Positions 11,251 to 22,190 of a stretch of 64,000 bases of DNA are shown piece after piece (the stretch's first letter is position 1; each line of letters opens with the position of its first letter). Source of the stretch: Nissolia schottii (taxonomy: Eukaryota > Streptophyta > Magnoliopsida > Fabales > Fabaceae); assembly GCA_003254905.1 (NCBI GenBank), contig QANU01084768.1, positions 509 through 64,508 on the forward strand, written 5' to 3'. Under the pieces are notes generated by a model. It had not been told where the DNA came from. It saw nothing but the letters and a program-made list of their open reading frames with translations, and made no database searches. Position numbers and translations under genes: made by a program.

Positions 11251-13923
11251 AGAGTTATGTGCAGGATTTGGGGAATGCTTTTGGTCAAAAATAAAATAAA
11301 AAAAAATTTGTTGGCCCACTGATTGTGATTATGAAATTGCTGAATATATGCCCATTTGTGATTCTGAAATATTGCTGAACATTTTACTGTTTCTGATTCT
11401 GATGTGCTGAATTTATGCCTTGGATACGGTCCAAATTGCTTAATCTAAGGGGAGAATAACAAGTTAAAATTGCAAGTCCAAATTGCTTATATAACCTGTT
11501 TCAGTTTTTCCTCTTTTTGGTTCAAACGAATTTTTGTTATTGTTTTGTTTGATGGGCCTATTGCTTCTGGAAAATCTTGTTAAAAATGGATTGGGCCAAT
11601 ATAAGCCAATATCGGCGTGCGGCGCGTGAGGGCAGTGGGAATGTCCAAAAATTTTGAACCTTTTATGGTTCTGGCATGTTTCGATGGAATAAAATTTTTG
11701 GTGATTTTTATTTATTTTTCTGGACATCAGAATAATTATTAATTTTGTGTAGAATATGTTTTAATTACTTATAAACAACTAAATGCTAAATGCTTAAAGA
11801 AAATTATTGTTTTTGATGTACCATATATATTATACATCCTCAATATGGCAGAGATTATATATGGTTATTATACTTATGGTTATTATGTTTATGGTTATTA
11901 TGCTTATATTGTTATTATTGTTATAAAGGATTTGCATTTGTTGCTTATTTGCTGTAATTATTGCCACAATATATGCCATGATTCGTGGGGCTGCTGTTTT
12001 TGTTTGAATTAAATGGGCTATTATGGCCATGATTTGGGCTAAATATTGTCATCATATGTGCTGTGATATGTGCCATGAAATTTTCTGATTGTTTAGGCAT
12101 GATATCAATAGCTGTGATATGTGTTGTGATGACTGATATGAAATAACTAACCGTTCTAAACGTGATTGATATGAAATAGCTGTGATATTTTTCTGGGCAA
12201 TTATTGTTTGCCTTGATTTTGTTAAGGTTGGCCGTATGAGCCATTAATGGCATGATATGGGCTGCTGGATATGTGCTGTGATTCGGGCCATTATTAACAT
12301 AATTAATGGGGTTGCCATTTCCTCTTTTGTTGGGATTACTGTTTCTTTTGATTTTTTGGTCATAAATAAATAATATATATGCTGAATATATGCCTAGCGT
12401 TTTGTGCTTCTGAATTGTTGCCCATTGGTTGTGATTCTAATTTTCTAAATATATGCCATTGACCAAGTCAAATTGCTGAATGTAAGGGGTTGATTGATTT
12501 GGTGAAATGGGCTGATGTGGTTACTGTTTTTGGGTTTTATTGTTAAAAACCTAAATTCGGCTTTCCTTTGGTGAAAGTTTTTATTGGCTAACCATGATAT
12601 GGGTTACAGGTTTATTTATTTATATTTGTTGGGCAATTTATTATTATTTGCCTTGATTTCGTGAAAGTTAGCTATAAGGGTTGTTTTTGTTCTAGATTAA
12701 ATTGGCTGGTTGAAAATTTATTTTTTCATACAAAATGGGCCTTTTCTAACAAGAAGGTAATTTTAATTTTATCTCTTGTAAAATTATAGCAATGTTTCCA
12801 TTTACTATGGAAGACTAAATGTGCATTGGTTTCGGATTGGGCTGATAAAGGACAATGGACCATTATGTTTTCTGCTTATGACTTTGTTGTTTTGCGGAAT
12901 GGGCCACTATCCTTCCTGTTTTTGTTAAAACATTTGGTTTTGTTTTGAATATGGATGAGCCCTATTTTATTTTGGAGAAATGCAACAATGTTTCTTTGAG
13001 AATTTATGATATATGTGTATCTAGATAAATATTGTTGGATATTTTGCATGGTTGAGAGCTTGCCTTCGCGGGACGAACTGTGATAAAGTATCTTTGTTTT
13101 GGAAAAGACTGTTAGATGTCTTACATAATCGTGAACTCGCCTTCGCGGGACGGATTATGTTAGGACATCATTCTATTGTATACTGTTGTTTCTATTATTG
13201 CATTAAGATTTATATTAATAATAAACTTACCCTTCGGTTTGTTTTTTGTTAATATAATTCTTGGTGAATGATTAGTTATATCCCTAAAGTTTTCAGTATC
13301 CTCTCGATATTAGCTTTAAGGATATAATGTTATGGTTGGAAGCTCAACATTCTCTGTGGAAATAAAAATTTGATATTATTGTTTATATTGTTTGTTTCCA
13401 ATAGGTATAAAAGCCAATTTAACTTCATGTTATGGTTGTGTTATGAGTTTGGGTGTCTGATATGAACTGGGAAATCAATTTTACTTATGCATGAACCCTA
13501 CAGAAATCTCAATTTGGGTACCTTTTGTTTTTGGGTTACTTGGATTAATTAACATGGAATTAGTGTAAAGTTTGTTTTGAGAACAATTTTTGTGGAAAGT
13601 TCAAATAACCCAACTTTGCTATTTCGTTGGAAAGAATGGTAATCTGCCATTTGCTAAGCTTTGCTAACATACATTTTTTTATAATTCTGTGCTTGCCTTC
13701 GCAAGACCAATTATAATCAAATGTACTTTTGTAATTAATTTTAAAAAAAATTGAGAATTTCTGATTTTGTTTGTCTCATGTTCCAAGTTCTAAAATAATA
13801 TTTTGTTAACTTTTATTTACTTTGGTGTTTTTGGAACTATTTGTTTTTGAGTTTTCAAATTTAATAATGTTATAAAATTATGAGATATCTTATTGTATTT
13901 CAAGTTGTGATGTGTGTGTGTAC

Positions 13924-13955
<32 letters not shown>

Positions 13956-16058
13956 AACATGACAATTTTATACACTCTCATGTTAATCTGAAATAGTGCA
14001 TTTTAACATGTTGATATTATGATTTATGCAATTCAAGTGGGAGAATATTGAATTATTGTGTGAATTACATAAATCACTATTTGTAATAAAATACTACTTA
14101 CAATAATTGTGAAATTATTTATGCTTCCGCTGCTTATAGTAAAATTCTGTTGTCGTCAAAGTGCTATTCTTTTTGGGTAAAATATTATTTTTCATGGAGA
14201 AATTATTTTAATTTTGACAATATCTCTATGCTTTGTTTGATCAGCCACATTGTGCTTTTAAGGAGCTTTGTTCACTAATTATCATTTATTAAATAATGTT
14301 GTGTGCTCCTTTTTTGGCTGAGTGTTTACCACTATAAATATTTCAATTTTGTTATTATGTGATATTGAGAATTATATTAGAATAATGCTTGTGAGAAGAC
14401 TCTGTATATGCACTATAATACTGATATTCCCCAAAGGAATTACATTGCATGAAAGAGCTTCATTGAGAATTTTGTAGAAATGTGAAAATTTCATTAATTT
14501 TGTTTTCACTTTTGGTGAAATTTATCCTTGTTAAATAAGTTATTATTATTGGTGTTATTATTATTTTTAATGGATTGCGACTATTGTTGGATTATGTAAA
14601 TAATGGGCATACCCTTCGGTGTGACATTATTTGACATAATCATTGTGTGATAGAGAAAAATAATTTAATTATATTTATATATATTGTAAGTAATTTTTCA
14701 ATACTAGCATTATTATTTTTCTCTATCAAGTGAGAGACTTGTATATTGTGATTCAAGACCCTTCGGCTGGATTACAATGATATAAGTGCTCTAGTTCAAT
14801 TAATTGCCCAATTAATTGAACATGAGAAAATCATCAATACGTGTGCAAATATTATTTGGGTTTATGATTTTCTCTACCTTTTGATCTATCGTCGCTTCAA
14901 TTTTAGAACCTTAATTAAGAACATTGTTAAGTCTCTTTGATTGTGTTGTTACTCCTCGGCAAATTGAAAATTTTGTTTAGTGGGAGTTAGAGACTTTATA
15001 TTGTGTTATGTTCTTAATTGTTATTGAGTGTATGTCCAAACTTGTTACTCCTTGGCATATTAAAATTGGTGTTTGTTTTAATATGTTGGATTAGTGGGAG
15101 CAATATATATTGTCATTATTGTCTTAAGACTAAATAATTTTTTGTCATATATATATATATATATATTATCGCGTCCTTCCGTTTTATATATGGCGTATTG
15201 TGGTAGACTCTTGTCTATTAAGTTACTACAGAATATGTTGTTGTTGATCCCCTAATCAATGGCTAGCAACATTTCAGGGCATAATGAGGTTCATTTTGAT
15301 GTTTTGGGTTATGGGAGTTTGTTCTGTAGGTTCGTTGTGACCTCATGTTATTGTGAATGTCATTTAAGTCTGTCCAGCTTAATTATTGACAAATTTTGTG
15401 TAATGACATATAATTGAGACATATTGGACTCAGTCTCAATATTTTTGCTGAGATATCTTGTTGCATCTCAAAAAGGCATATGGGGCGTATGCAACTCATT
15501 GTTGAGCATGTAACCCGTATGGGTATGATGAGGTTTTTTGATATATTGGTTTAGTGGGAGTTTTATCCCATATGTAATTTTCTTTTGGACCTCATGTGTT
15601 ATATTGTCGTTTTATTGAAACATTTGACAATAATTATTGACTAATGTGACGACAATTATCTTGCATTGCCATTTTTTGTTTATTGTGATTTGCGCAATTG
15701 AAATTATGTATATCGTTGTTGTATAATGGCATAATATTGAGACATTTTGGACCCAGTCTCATGTTATTATTGTTACGAGATTGTCTTTCAATCTCATATA
15801 GCATCTTGGGCGGATGATTGGGACAAATATTTTTCACGTTCATAAAGGTCACTGAAGTGTAGTGGTTTTTTATTTCTATATGATATCATTGCTCCTTCGA
15901 GTGTGATTTTCTGCTGTAATGGAATACTTATACATTTCATTTTGGATCTTGTGGTTAAGAACGGTGTTATTCTGGTATTTATTGTGGCCACATAGTGTAA
16001 GTTGATCTGGATTAATGTTTCATTTTGTAATCTAATTTATGCTGTCCAAGTGGGAGAA
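11251..16058. other. Non-coding interior of the copia-like element
   Basis: No retrotransposon protein is seen. Two short motifs recur. One is AGTGGGAG: 14034-14046 (13 bases identical to 16047-16059), and near 14984, 15094 and 15558. The other is CCTTCG followed by a G-rich or purine stretch: near 13067, 13140, 13697, 13229, 14610 and 14759. A TG/TA microsatellite sits at about 13911-13955. The interior looks like old, diverged internal repeats. Confidence 0.5.
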
Positions 16059-16455
16059 TGTTGGAATAATTATAATAATTATTTTATGGACATGCATAAA
16101 TTGGTGTTTTGTCTAGATTAAATTGATTGCCAGAATAATGTGTACATGTGTATGGACTAGCTGATGATAGATGGGCTAGGTCCATCATTACCTAATGTAT
16201 GGAAGAGTCCACTCGCCTACCCTGTGTCAGTTTTTATTCTCCCTATTAAGAATAAATAAATACTATTTTTCTCCTGCTATCAGGAACCTTACCTGACACA
16301 GAGCATAGGTGAATAGAACCTCTTCTTCTTCTCTCTCTCTGTGTTTTTTTTTGGTTCCATTCTCTCGTCTGCAGGCATCAGAGAAACAATGGCTACTGCT
16401 CCTTCAATTCCAGGTAAAAATTCTCTTCTCTATCACTTATCAATTATTTATATTT
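16059..16455 (+). repeat. Right LTR of the copia-like element
   Basis: It starts TGTTGGAATA right after the purine tract. Relative to the left LTR it has an extra stretch near 16185-16205 and several substitutions. It ends about where FAR1-like minus-strand sequence resumes. Confidence 0.75.
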
Positions 16456-16984
16456 CACATGCTATGATTAAAAGAAATTATTATAATCTATCATACAAAT
16501 CTTAATGAGCCTTGTGAATATTTTATCACCAACATTAGATGTAGCATTTCGACAAAGGTGCCACACCCACACACAATCTATGGTGAGCACTCGAAAATAT
16601 CAACCTAATGGCATTCCTCATAGCATAATCACCATTAGTAATAATAAACTGTGGCGCTTGACCCTTCATGCATTCCAAAAACTGCCGTAAAACCCATACA
16701 TATGTCTCCTCAGTTTCATTTGACACAATGGTACTCCCAAACTCGTAGGTTTGATTGTGATGGCTAACTCCAGGAAAACAATCATAAGACACATGTATTT
16801 GCTCCTACCATACATTACATCAAAGGCAAGCACATCACTAGATGTTGAATAATCACCATGGTAGTTGCCGTTAGACCAAAAAAACTTAAAAAATTTTCCA
16901 TTACCACCAACTTTCACCCTCCAAAACATGGATGGGTTTTCAAAGTCAAACTCTCAATGAAAGCCAAGGTTGCGTTTGCATCAC
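16456..16984 (-). pseudogene. FAR1/MULE-like pseudogene, transposase middle part
   Basis: Minus-strand frames give, in order, DANATLAFIESLTLKTHP, then FWRVKVGGNGKFFKFFWSNG, then FGSTIVSNETEETYVWVLRQ, QFIITNGDYAMRNAIRLIFS and HHRLCV. This is the MULE/FAR1 transposase domain layout (D-x-x-AM around the second acidic residue, then HRLC). At least two frame changes break it. It is bounded on the left by the copia-like element and on the right by the Athila-like element, and joins in order to the pieces at 9364-10164 and 23748-24467. Confidence 0.88.
16980..16984 (+). other. Target-site duplication ATCAC, left
   Basis: ATCAC stands immediately before the left LTR at 16985 and is repeated immediately after the right LTR at 23748-23752. 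This is a perfect 5-bp duplication. Confidence 0.93.
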
Positions 16985-18542
16985 TGATAAGTGTCCAAAA
17001 TACACAATTTTCATCATTTAAAATGGCACTTATTCTCGTAGGTTTTAAATGAATTAGCTAATTAAATCTCCTTGTTTTGTAGGTTTATAATATATATTTG
17101 AAGATGGATGCAAGCATAAAAGATAAAGAACAATCGCCTGAAGAATGGAGAACACGGGCAGAATTGGAAAAAACCTAAAACGGAAGAATCCAGGGAGGAT
17201 CGCTCAGCGGAGGAGGAGCAGCGCTCAGCGGAGGAGTAGCAACCACTCAGCGATTAAACCCTTACCGCTGAGCGGTTGGAGGTCGGCAACCGCCTTTGAC
17301 TCCGCATTAAATGCGCCAGCCTGGCGCCACCTCAAGCCGCCACCAGCATTAAATGAAAACGCGTAACCGCCGCCAATTTTGACCCACCGCTCAGCGGCGG
17401 TACCCCAACTGCTGAGCGGTCCCTTCCCAAAAATGCCTATAAATAGGCAGGCCGAGGTCATTTGGAGGACATCTTCTCCCATCTCTCTTTTCCCCCCCTA
17501 GACACCATTCTTTTACACATTTTCTTGTACTTTCAAGCCTAGTTAGTTTAGGTTAGGTTAGGAACAAAGACGAGGCTTGTGAAGGAGCCGGAGATCGAGG
17601 AAGCTCGGCGAAGTCATGGCCATGATAGCGTGAGTACGTGTCATGGTAAGTGCCTAAACCTTGCCTCCGAGACTCTCTTGTAAGATGGATTCCTAATCCT
17701 CTTTTTGTTGGGATTTTGGTCATTATTGTAGCTTGCTTGTATCCATGTAACTATTGCATATGAATTTATCTATTTCTTATGATTTGCTTGAATGAACTCA
17801 TGCTTAAGGCTAGCTTTGTTTAGTGATTTGATTCTTGGCCTGGGACTTAGTTGTATGAACGATTGTTATGCTAATTAAGTCATAACCAAGCTAAATTCAA
17901 AATCATGATGCTTAACTAGATTCTAGACTCGAACGTTGTGAATGAACAATTACAACCATTAGAGTCGGATTGAAATCATTCATCTAACCTTGTTGCCGTA
18001 ACTGGAATAAATGTTAGCCGCTTACACATCCGAAATCATTTTGGTGTACTTTGTTAAGCTTGTATACCAAAGTAACAGTTTAACAAGGGAAACCAGCGAT
18101 CTTTTCATATACGAAAGCAATGTAAAAGTTCTAAATGCGGGTAATCAAAGAAATGATGATTCTGTGTAATAAGTTAATGAATACATGAAACTACGATGTG
18201 ATTAAAATTCCCAGCAAGCTCCGGAACTACCTCTGATTTGTTCCCTATTTACTTTTTATGTTGTTTATTTACTTATTTAATTATTAAAACAAAATTATCA
18301 AAACCTTCACTTCATTGTTTGATTAAACGAACTCAAGAACGGTATTTTTGCAACTCTCTGTGGATTCGACTATACCCGACTATACTGCAATCAGATTCCT
18401 TTGGAATCTGAAAGCCGTAAAGTAGGTATATATTTAATTTGAACAACAAAAGCGCATAGAAGCTTTCGACGAGCTTGGCATGGTTGTGACAAAACCTAAG
18501 CTGTGCCAAGATCCGAGAAAGTGGTTAAAAAGGCTTTCATCA
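16985..18542 (+). repeat. 5' LTR of the Athila-like element
   Basis: The LTR runs from TGATAAGTG to TTTCATCA. The U3 part has six copies of a GCTCAGC/GCTGAGC core (17201-17419), followed by TATAAATA inside the inverted repeat GCCTATAAATAGGC (17435-17448), the likely promoter. Confidence 0.95.
17201..17448 (+). promoter_or_regulatory. Palindromic CGCTCAGCGG cluster and TATA box in the LTR
   Basis: Near-palindromic CCGCT(C/G)AGCGG-type motifs stand at 17201-17210, 17222-17231, 17244-17253 (diverged), 17265-17275, 17387-17397 and 17408-17419. The TATA-type sequence follows at 17435-17448. The same set is kept in the 3' LTR (about 22407-22654). Position upstream of TATA suggests binding sites for a dimeric factor or a structural role; no factor is known to me. 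Confidence 0.55.
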
Positions 18543-18546
18543 AATT

Positions 18547-18563
18547 TGGCGCCGTTGCCGGGA
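18547..18563 (+). other. Primer-binding site (tRNA-Asp type)
   Basis: TGGCGCCGTTGCCGGGA lies 4 bases after the 5' LTR. It is complementary to the 3' end of plant tRNA-Asp (ending CCGGCAACGGCGCCA), the usual primer of Athila-type elements. Confidence 0.92.
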
Positions 18564-18752
18564 AGTTGCGTCAAAAATACATTGCTTGAGTTTTGTTTGA
18601 TTAAACAATTGTGAATAGGTGTAAAATATTGTATAGTCTTTATTTTCGTTATTTTATGAACTATTTTGTTATTTTGTGAACTCTTGTTTTGATCTTATTT
18701 GGCTATTGTGAACTTTTCTTAGCAATTGTGAGGTAAGACTTCAAAAGAACAA

Positions 18753-20174
18753 TTGTTGTTTGACCCTGAGATTGAAGCTACTTCGAGGAGAAACAGGAAA
18801 AAGAAGAAAAAGCACTTAGCCAAACAAAGAGCGGAGCAAGAAACAACTTCATCATCAACTTCTTCAACCAATCAAGAAGACATGGCCGACAATACTGGAG
18901 CTGGAGACAACACTGGAGCTGGTACCAATACTGGAGCCAGTGACAATAGGGGATTTGTTAACTTTACCCCTAGAAACATCATAAGAATGAGCAGAACTAC
19001 TGGAGCTCAAAGACAACCTTAGATGCAACCTGGGTTGGTTCAATTGTTATATGCTAACCCTTTTGCAGGTTTGGATCATGAGGATCCGTATGCTCATCTA
19101 ACGAAATTCTATGAACTCTGTGGGACCGCGGGAATGTCCAAGGCCGATGAAGAATCAATCTTTTTGAGGATGTTTCCCCTGACTTTGATTGGAAAAGCTA
19201 AAGAGTGGTTGCTGGATCAACCACAAAACGTCTTGTCAAATTGGGATCAGTTGGAGGAAAAGTTTTGTGCCATGTACTTTTCTCAGTCTAAATTTATGGA
19301 TTTAAAGACTGCGATTGCTACATTTGTACAGGCGCCAGGAGAAAGTCTCTGTGAAGCCTGGGAACGCTACAAATCCATGCTGAGAAAGTGCCCGAATCAT
19401 GGGTTCGATGCACGAACACAAATCCATATCTTCCGCAACGGACTTCAACAATAGCACAAACTCATGCTTGATGCTGCCGCCGGTGGACAGATAATGTCCA
19501 AAACCCCGGAGGAAGCCATCTCTATTATTGATTCCATGGCCTTGACGGACCAACAAGGTCAGTACAACAGAGGTCCTAGGAGAGGAGTGCTTGAGATGGG
19601 AACCAACGATGCCATACTTGCCCAACACAAGCAACTCCAACAACAGATAGACGAGGTGAAAAAGGCCATAAGCGAGTTGCCAAAGCAAATCAGAGAGGCT
19701 CGTGAAGCAAAAAGGCAACAGGTATTCTTATGTGAAATTTGTAGTGGCGATCACCCGTCTAGTGTTTGTCATTTCAAGGAAGAAAAAGTTCACTTCCTTG
19801 AAAACCAGCCACGGCCACCCTATCAAAACAATTTTCAAAGGGGGCCGAATCAAAATTTCAATCAGCCATGGAGACAAGAGGCCGGACCATCATTCAGAGC
19901 TCCGCACGCGCCGTACCAACCACCCCGGCCGTATCAAAATCAGCCTCCCATGCATTCAAGTACCAAAATAGAGGAAACATTTAATTAATTTATGCAACAA
20001 TCAATGATAAATCAAAAGAACAACGAAGCCTCTATTAGGAACTTGGAGACACAATTTGGACAATTGGCTAATGATATGGCGGAGTTGAAGAAAAGAAGAT
20101 TTACGGCTAATCCGGAGCTGAACCCTAAGGACTCTTGCCATGAGGGGAGGGTTGATAATGAAGCAAGGAGCTAG
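18753..20174 (+). pseudogene. Broken gag of the Athila-like element
   Basis: One reading frame runs through the whole stretch but is interrupted by three stops (TAG at 19020, TAG at 19452, TAA at 19986). The N-terminal part is basic (RRNRKKKKKHLAKQR), then there is a retrotransposon gag core (DPYAHLTKFYELC, then AKEWLLDQP, NWDQLEEKFCAMYF, ESLCEAWERYKSMLRKCP), a zinc knuckle variant CEICSGDHPSSVC, a Pro/Gln/Asn-rich stretch and a C-terminal coiled-coil-like part (RNLETQFGQLANDMAELKK). The stops make it non-functional as it stands. Frame and domain order are otherwise kept, in line with a recent insertion. Confidence 0.9.
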
Positions 20175-20184
20175 AAGGAAAAAT

Positions 20185-20235
20185 ACGTCGGGCTAACGAC
20201 GTTAAACAAAGCGCTGTCTGGGAGGCAACCCAGAG
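20185..20235 (+). other. Conserved post-gag motif of Athila-like elements
   Basis: The block beginning ACGTCGGGCTAACGACGTTA and ending GGGAGGCAACCCAG resembles a non-coding block that recurs downstream of the coding part in plant Athila/Tat elements. Its two inverted parts (ACGTC...GACGT and TGGGAGGCAACCCA) could fold into hairpins. Confidence 0.55.
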
Positions 20236-22177
20236 TTCTGTAAGTTTTTATTAATTAGTAGTTTACTAATTTTGAAAGGATAATTAATTTAAGGTGTTGA
20301 GAACATATTTTTATAATATGGTGAAAAGGAAATAAAAGGTTTCCTAACTCTTGTAATTAGGTTTGGATTTTGAAAATGCTAATCCTTCTCAATTGAGCTA
20401 AACTTGAAACATTTTTGATTTTTAAACCTAATGACAGATTTTAAACCTTTTAAGCAATTATGAGGTGCACATGAGCTAATTGAAAAAGGATTCTTATTTG
20501 TTTAAAAAATGGAAAGAAATTTTAAAGAAAAGAATCTTGCTAAAAGCACCTTAAGATCGATGAAATGTTTTGAATCCATAAATCATTGTGAGAAATTCTG
20601 TCCACACAAGTGGGAACTTCTGTCCACTTAAGCGGGAAGTTCTGTCCGCAAGTTGTAGAAATTTCTGTCTACAAAAGGATTCAAAATAAAACCATGATCT
20701 CTCTAACACTACTTGGAAGAAAGGAAGTTTTCTTTGATTGTTTTTGCAGGCCGAAGAACAAGCAATGAAGATTCCTAACAACAACAAAGAGAGACACACT
20801 TTTAGAGGAAGAAGAGCATGATTCCTAATGAAGGATGAGTCTCTATCTCCTTAACACATTGAAGCAAGATGAAGTAGCTTGAACAACTACAGAGAAACTA
20901 CATCAACAAGGCTACTTCAAGACATTCACCATGAACAGGGAGCACTTTAATTTTCTAGCACCTTATTTAATTAATTACCTTAGTTAGATTATGTGCTTAA
21001 AGACTTGTTTGTTTGAAAACAAAGTAGTAGTTTATTTTACTTGGTTTGATGCATGAACATAAATACATCATGAATTGAATTGTTTCAGTATCCATGATAG
21101 ACTTGTGAATACATGCATAGGTACCATGAACATGTTCATATGCATATTTTTTACTTGTTTTGCATAAACATAACCTTGAAGATGTTTTGAAATCAAGGAA
21201 ATAAACCCTAGCCTTGTGAGGGAGTAAGCCATACACTTAGTAAGAAGAGAGAATCACCATTGTTTTTACACAGTTGAATTTGTTTGAGTCTTTTAATTTG
21301 ATAAATTGTATGGAAATAATAGGAGATGATAAAGGCATTTTGTTCTTTAGATTTTGAACCCTACTTGGCCACATAAGCCTACCCTTAATTAGGAACATCC
21401 TTTGCCACCCCATTTGAGCCTACATGAGAAATTCTTGTTCATAGTCCCTAAGCCTAGAAAGAAAAACAATGACTTCCCTTAATTTCTAAACTAAGAGAGC
21501 ATTTAAAGTTGGATTATGTGCAAAAGATCTAAGTCAGGGGGAGACAAGGATGGATAAAGTGGGGATGTACAAAAGATGAATTGAAAGAACAGAAGCAAGC
21601 AAAGGAGAAAACATTCTATCCCAAAACAAAAAGAAGAAAAAGAAAAAGGGATAAAAGAAAAAGAAAATCAAGGAGAAAAAGGGGTGAAAAAGAAAATTGT
21701 TGAAAAGAAAACAGGTGACAACAAGGAGGTGGTTTTCATTGCTCTCTTAATTGGAAATTTTTTGCATATCCAGAAAAACCAATGTTCTTTGTAGTCTGGC
21801 CCCATTACAACCCTTTAAAGTCCTTTGTGATCCTTGCATGACCATACTTTGCATTGAATGATGAGACAGGTAACAAATTTAAATTGTTCTAATTCAATGG
21901 TGATATTGAGCAAAACACTCACCCCAAATTGGTCCACTGACCATTGAGCGATAAAGATAATTTCCCTGGTGGAAAAGACATTGGATAGAGTGATTTGCTT
22001 ATGCTATTCAATTAATTATGCATTTGATTTGTTTAAGGATATCCTATGTTGTTTCACATGGTCTCAAACTTAAACTATCTGAAACTTTTCAATTCATTGC
22101 ATTAAATGATTGTTCATAAGCATTGATCTTTTGTAAAATAATTCTACTACCTCTTGTTTGAGGACAAACAAGGTCTT
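20236..22177. other. Non-coding 3' interior of the Athila-like element
   Basis: There is no coding sequence. It has four diverged tandem units of about 24 bp built on TTCTGTCCAC (20591-20688), an A/G-rich stretch (21600-21720) and a first purine tract, AAGTCAGGGGGAG, at 21531-21543 that is identical to the one before the 3' LTR. Confidence 0.7.
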
Positions 22178-22190
22178 AAGTCAGGGGGAG
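22178..22190 (+). other. Polypurine tract
   Basis: AAGTCAGGGGGAG directly precedes the 3' LTR and is the expected start of plus-strand DNA synthesis. Confidence 0.92.

Larger units (their letters stand above)
10165..16455 (+). mobile_element. Coding-poor copia-like LTR retrotransposon
   Basis: Two related direct repeats (10165-about 10545 and 16059-about 16455) start with TGTTGGAATAATTATAATAA and bound 5.5 kb without gag or pol. The right repeat is preceded by a purine tract (AAGTGGGAGAA, 16048-16058) typical of copia-type elements. No standard primer-binding site follows the left repeat, so that part is probably deleted or diverged. The LTRs differ by many substitutions and by an indel of about 15-20 bp, so the insertion is older than its Athila-like neighbour. 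A clear target duplication was not found. It lies inside the FAR1 pseudogene. Size and lack of coding capacity fit a LARD-type non-autonomous element. Confidence 0.8.

Noticed and set aside
17201-17448. Repeated CGCTCAGCGG motifs as a CRISPR-like array
   Set aside because: Spacing is irregular, orientation is mixed, units are about 10 bp, and this is plant DNA inside an LTR.
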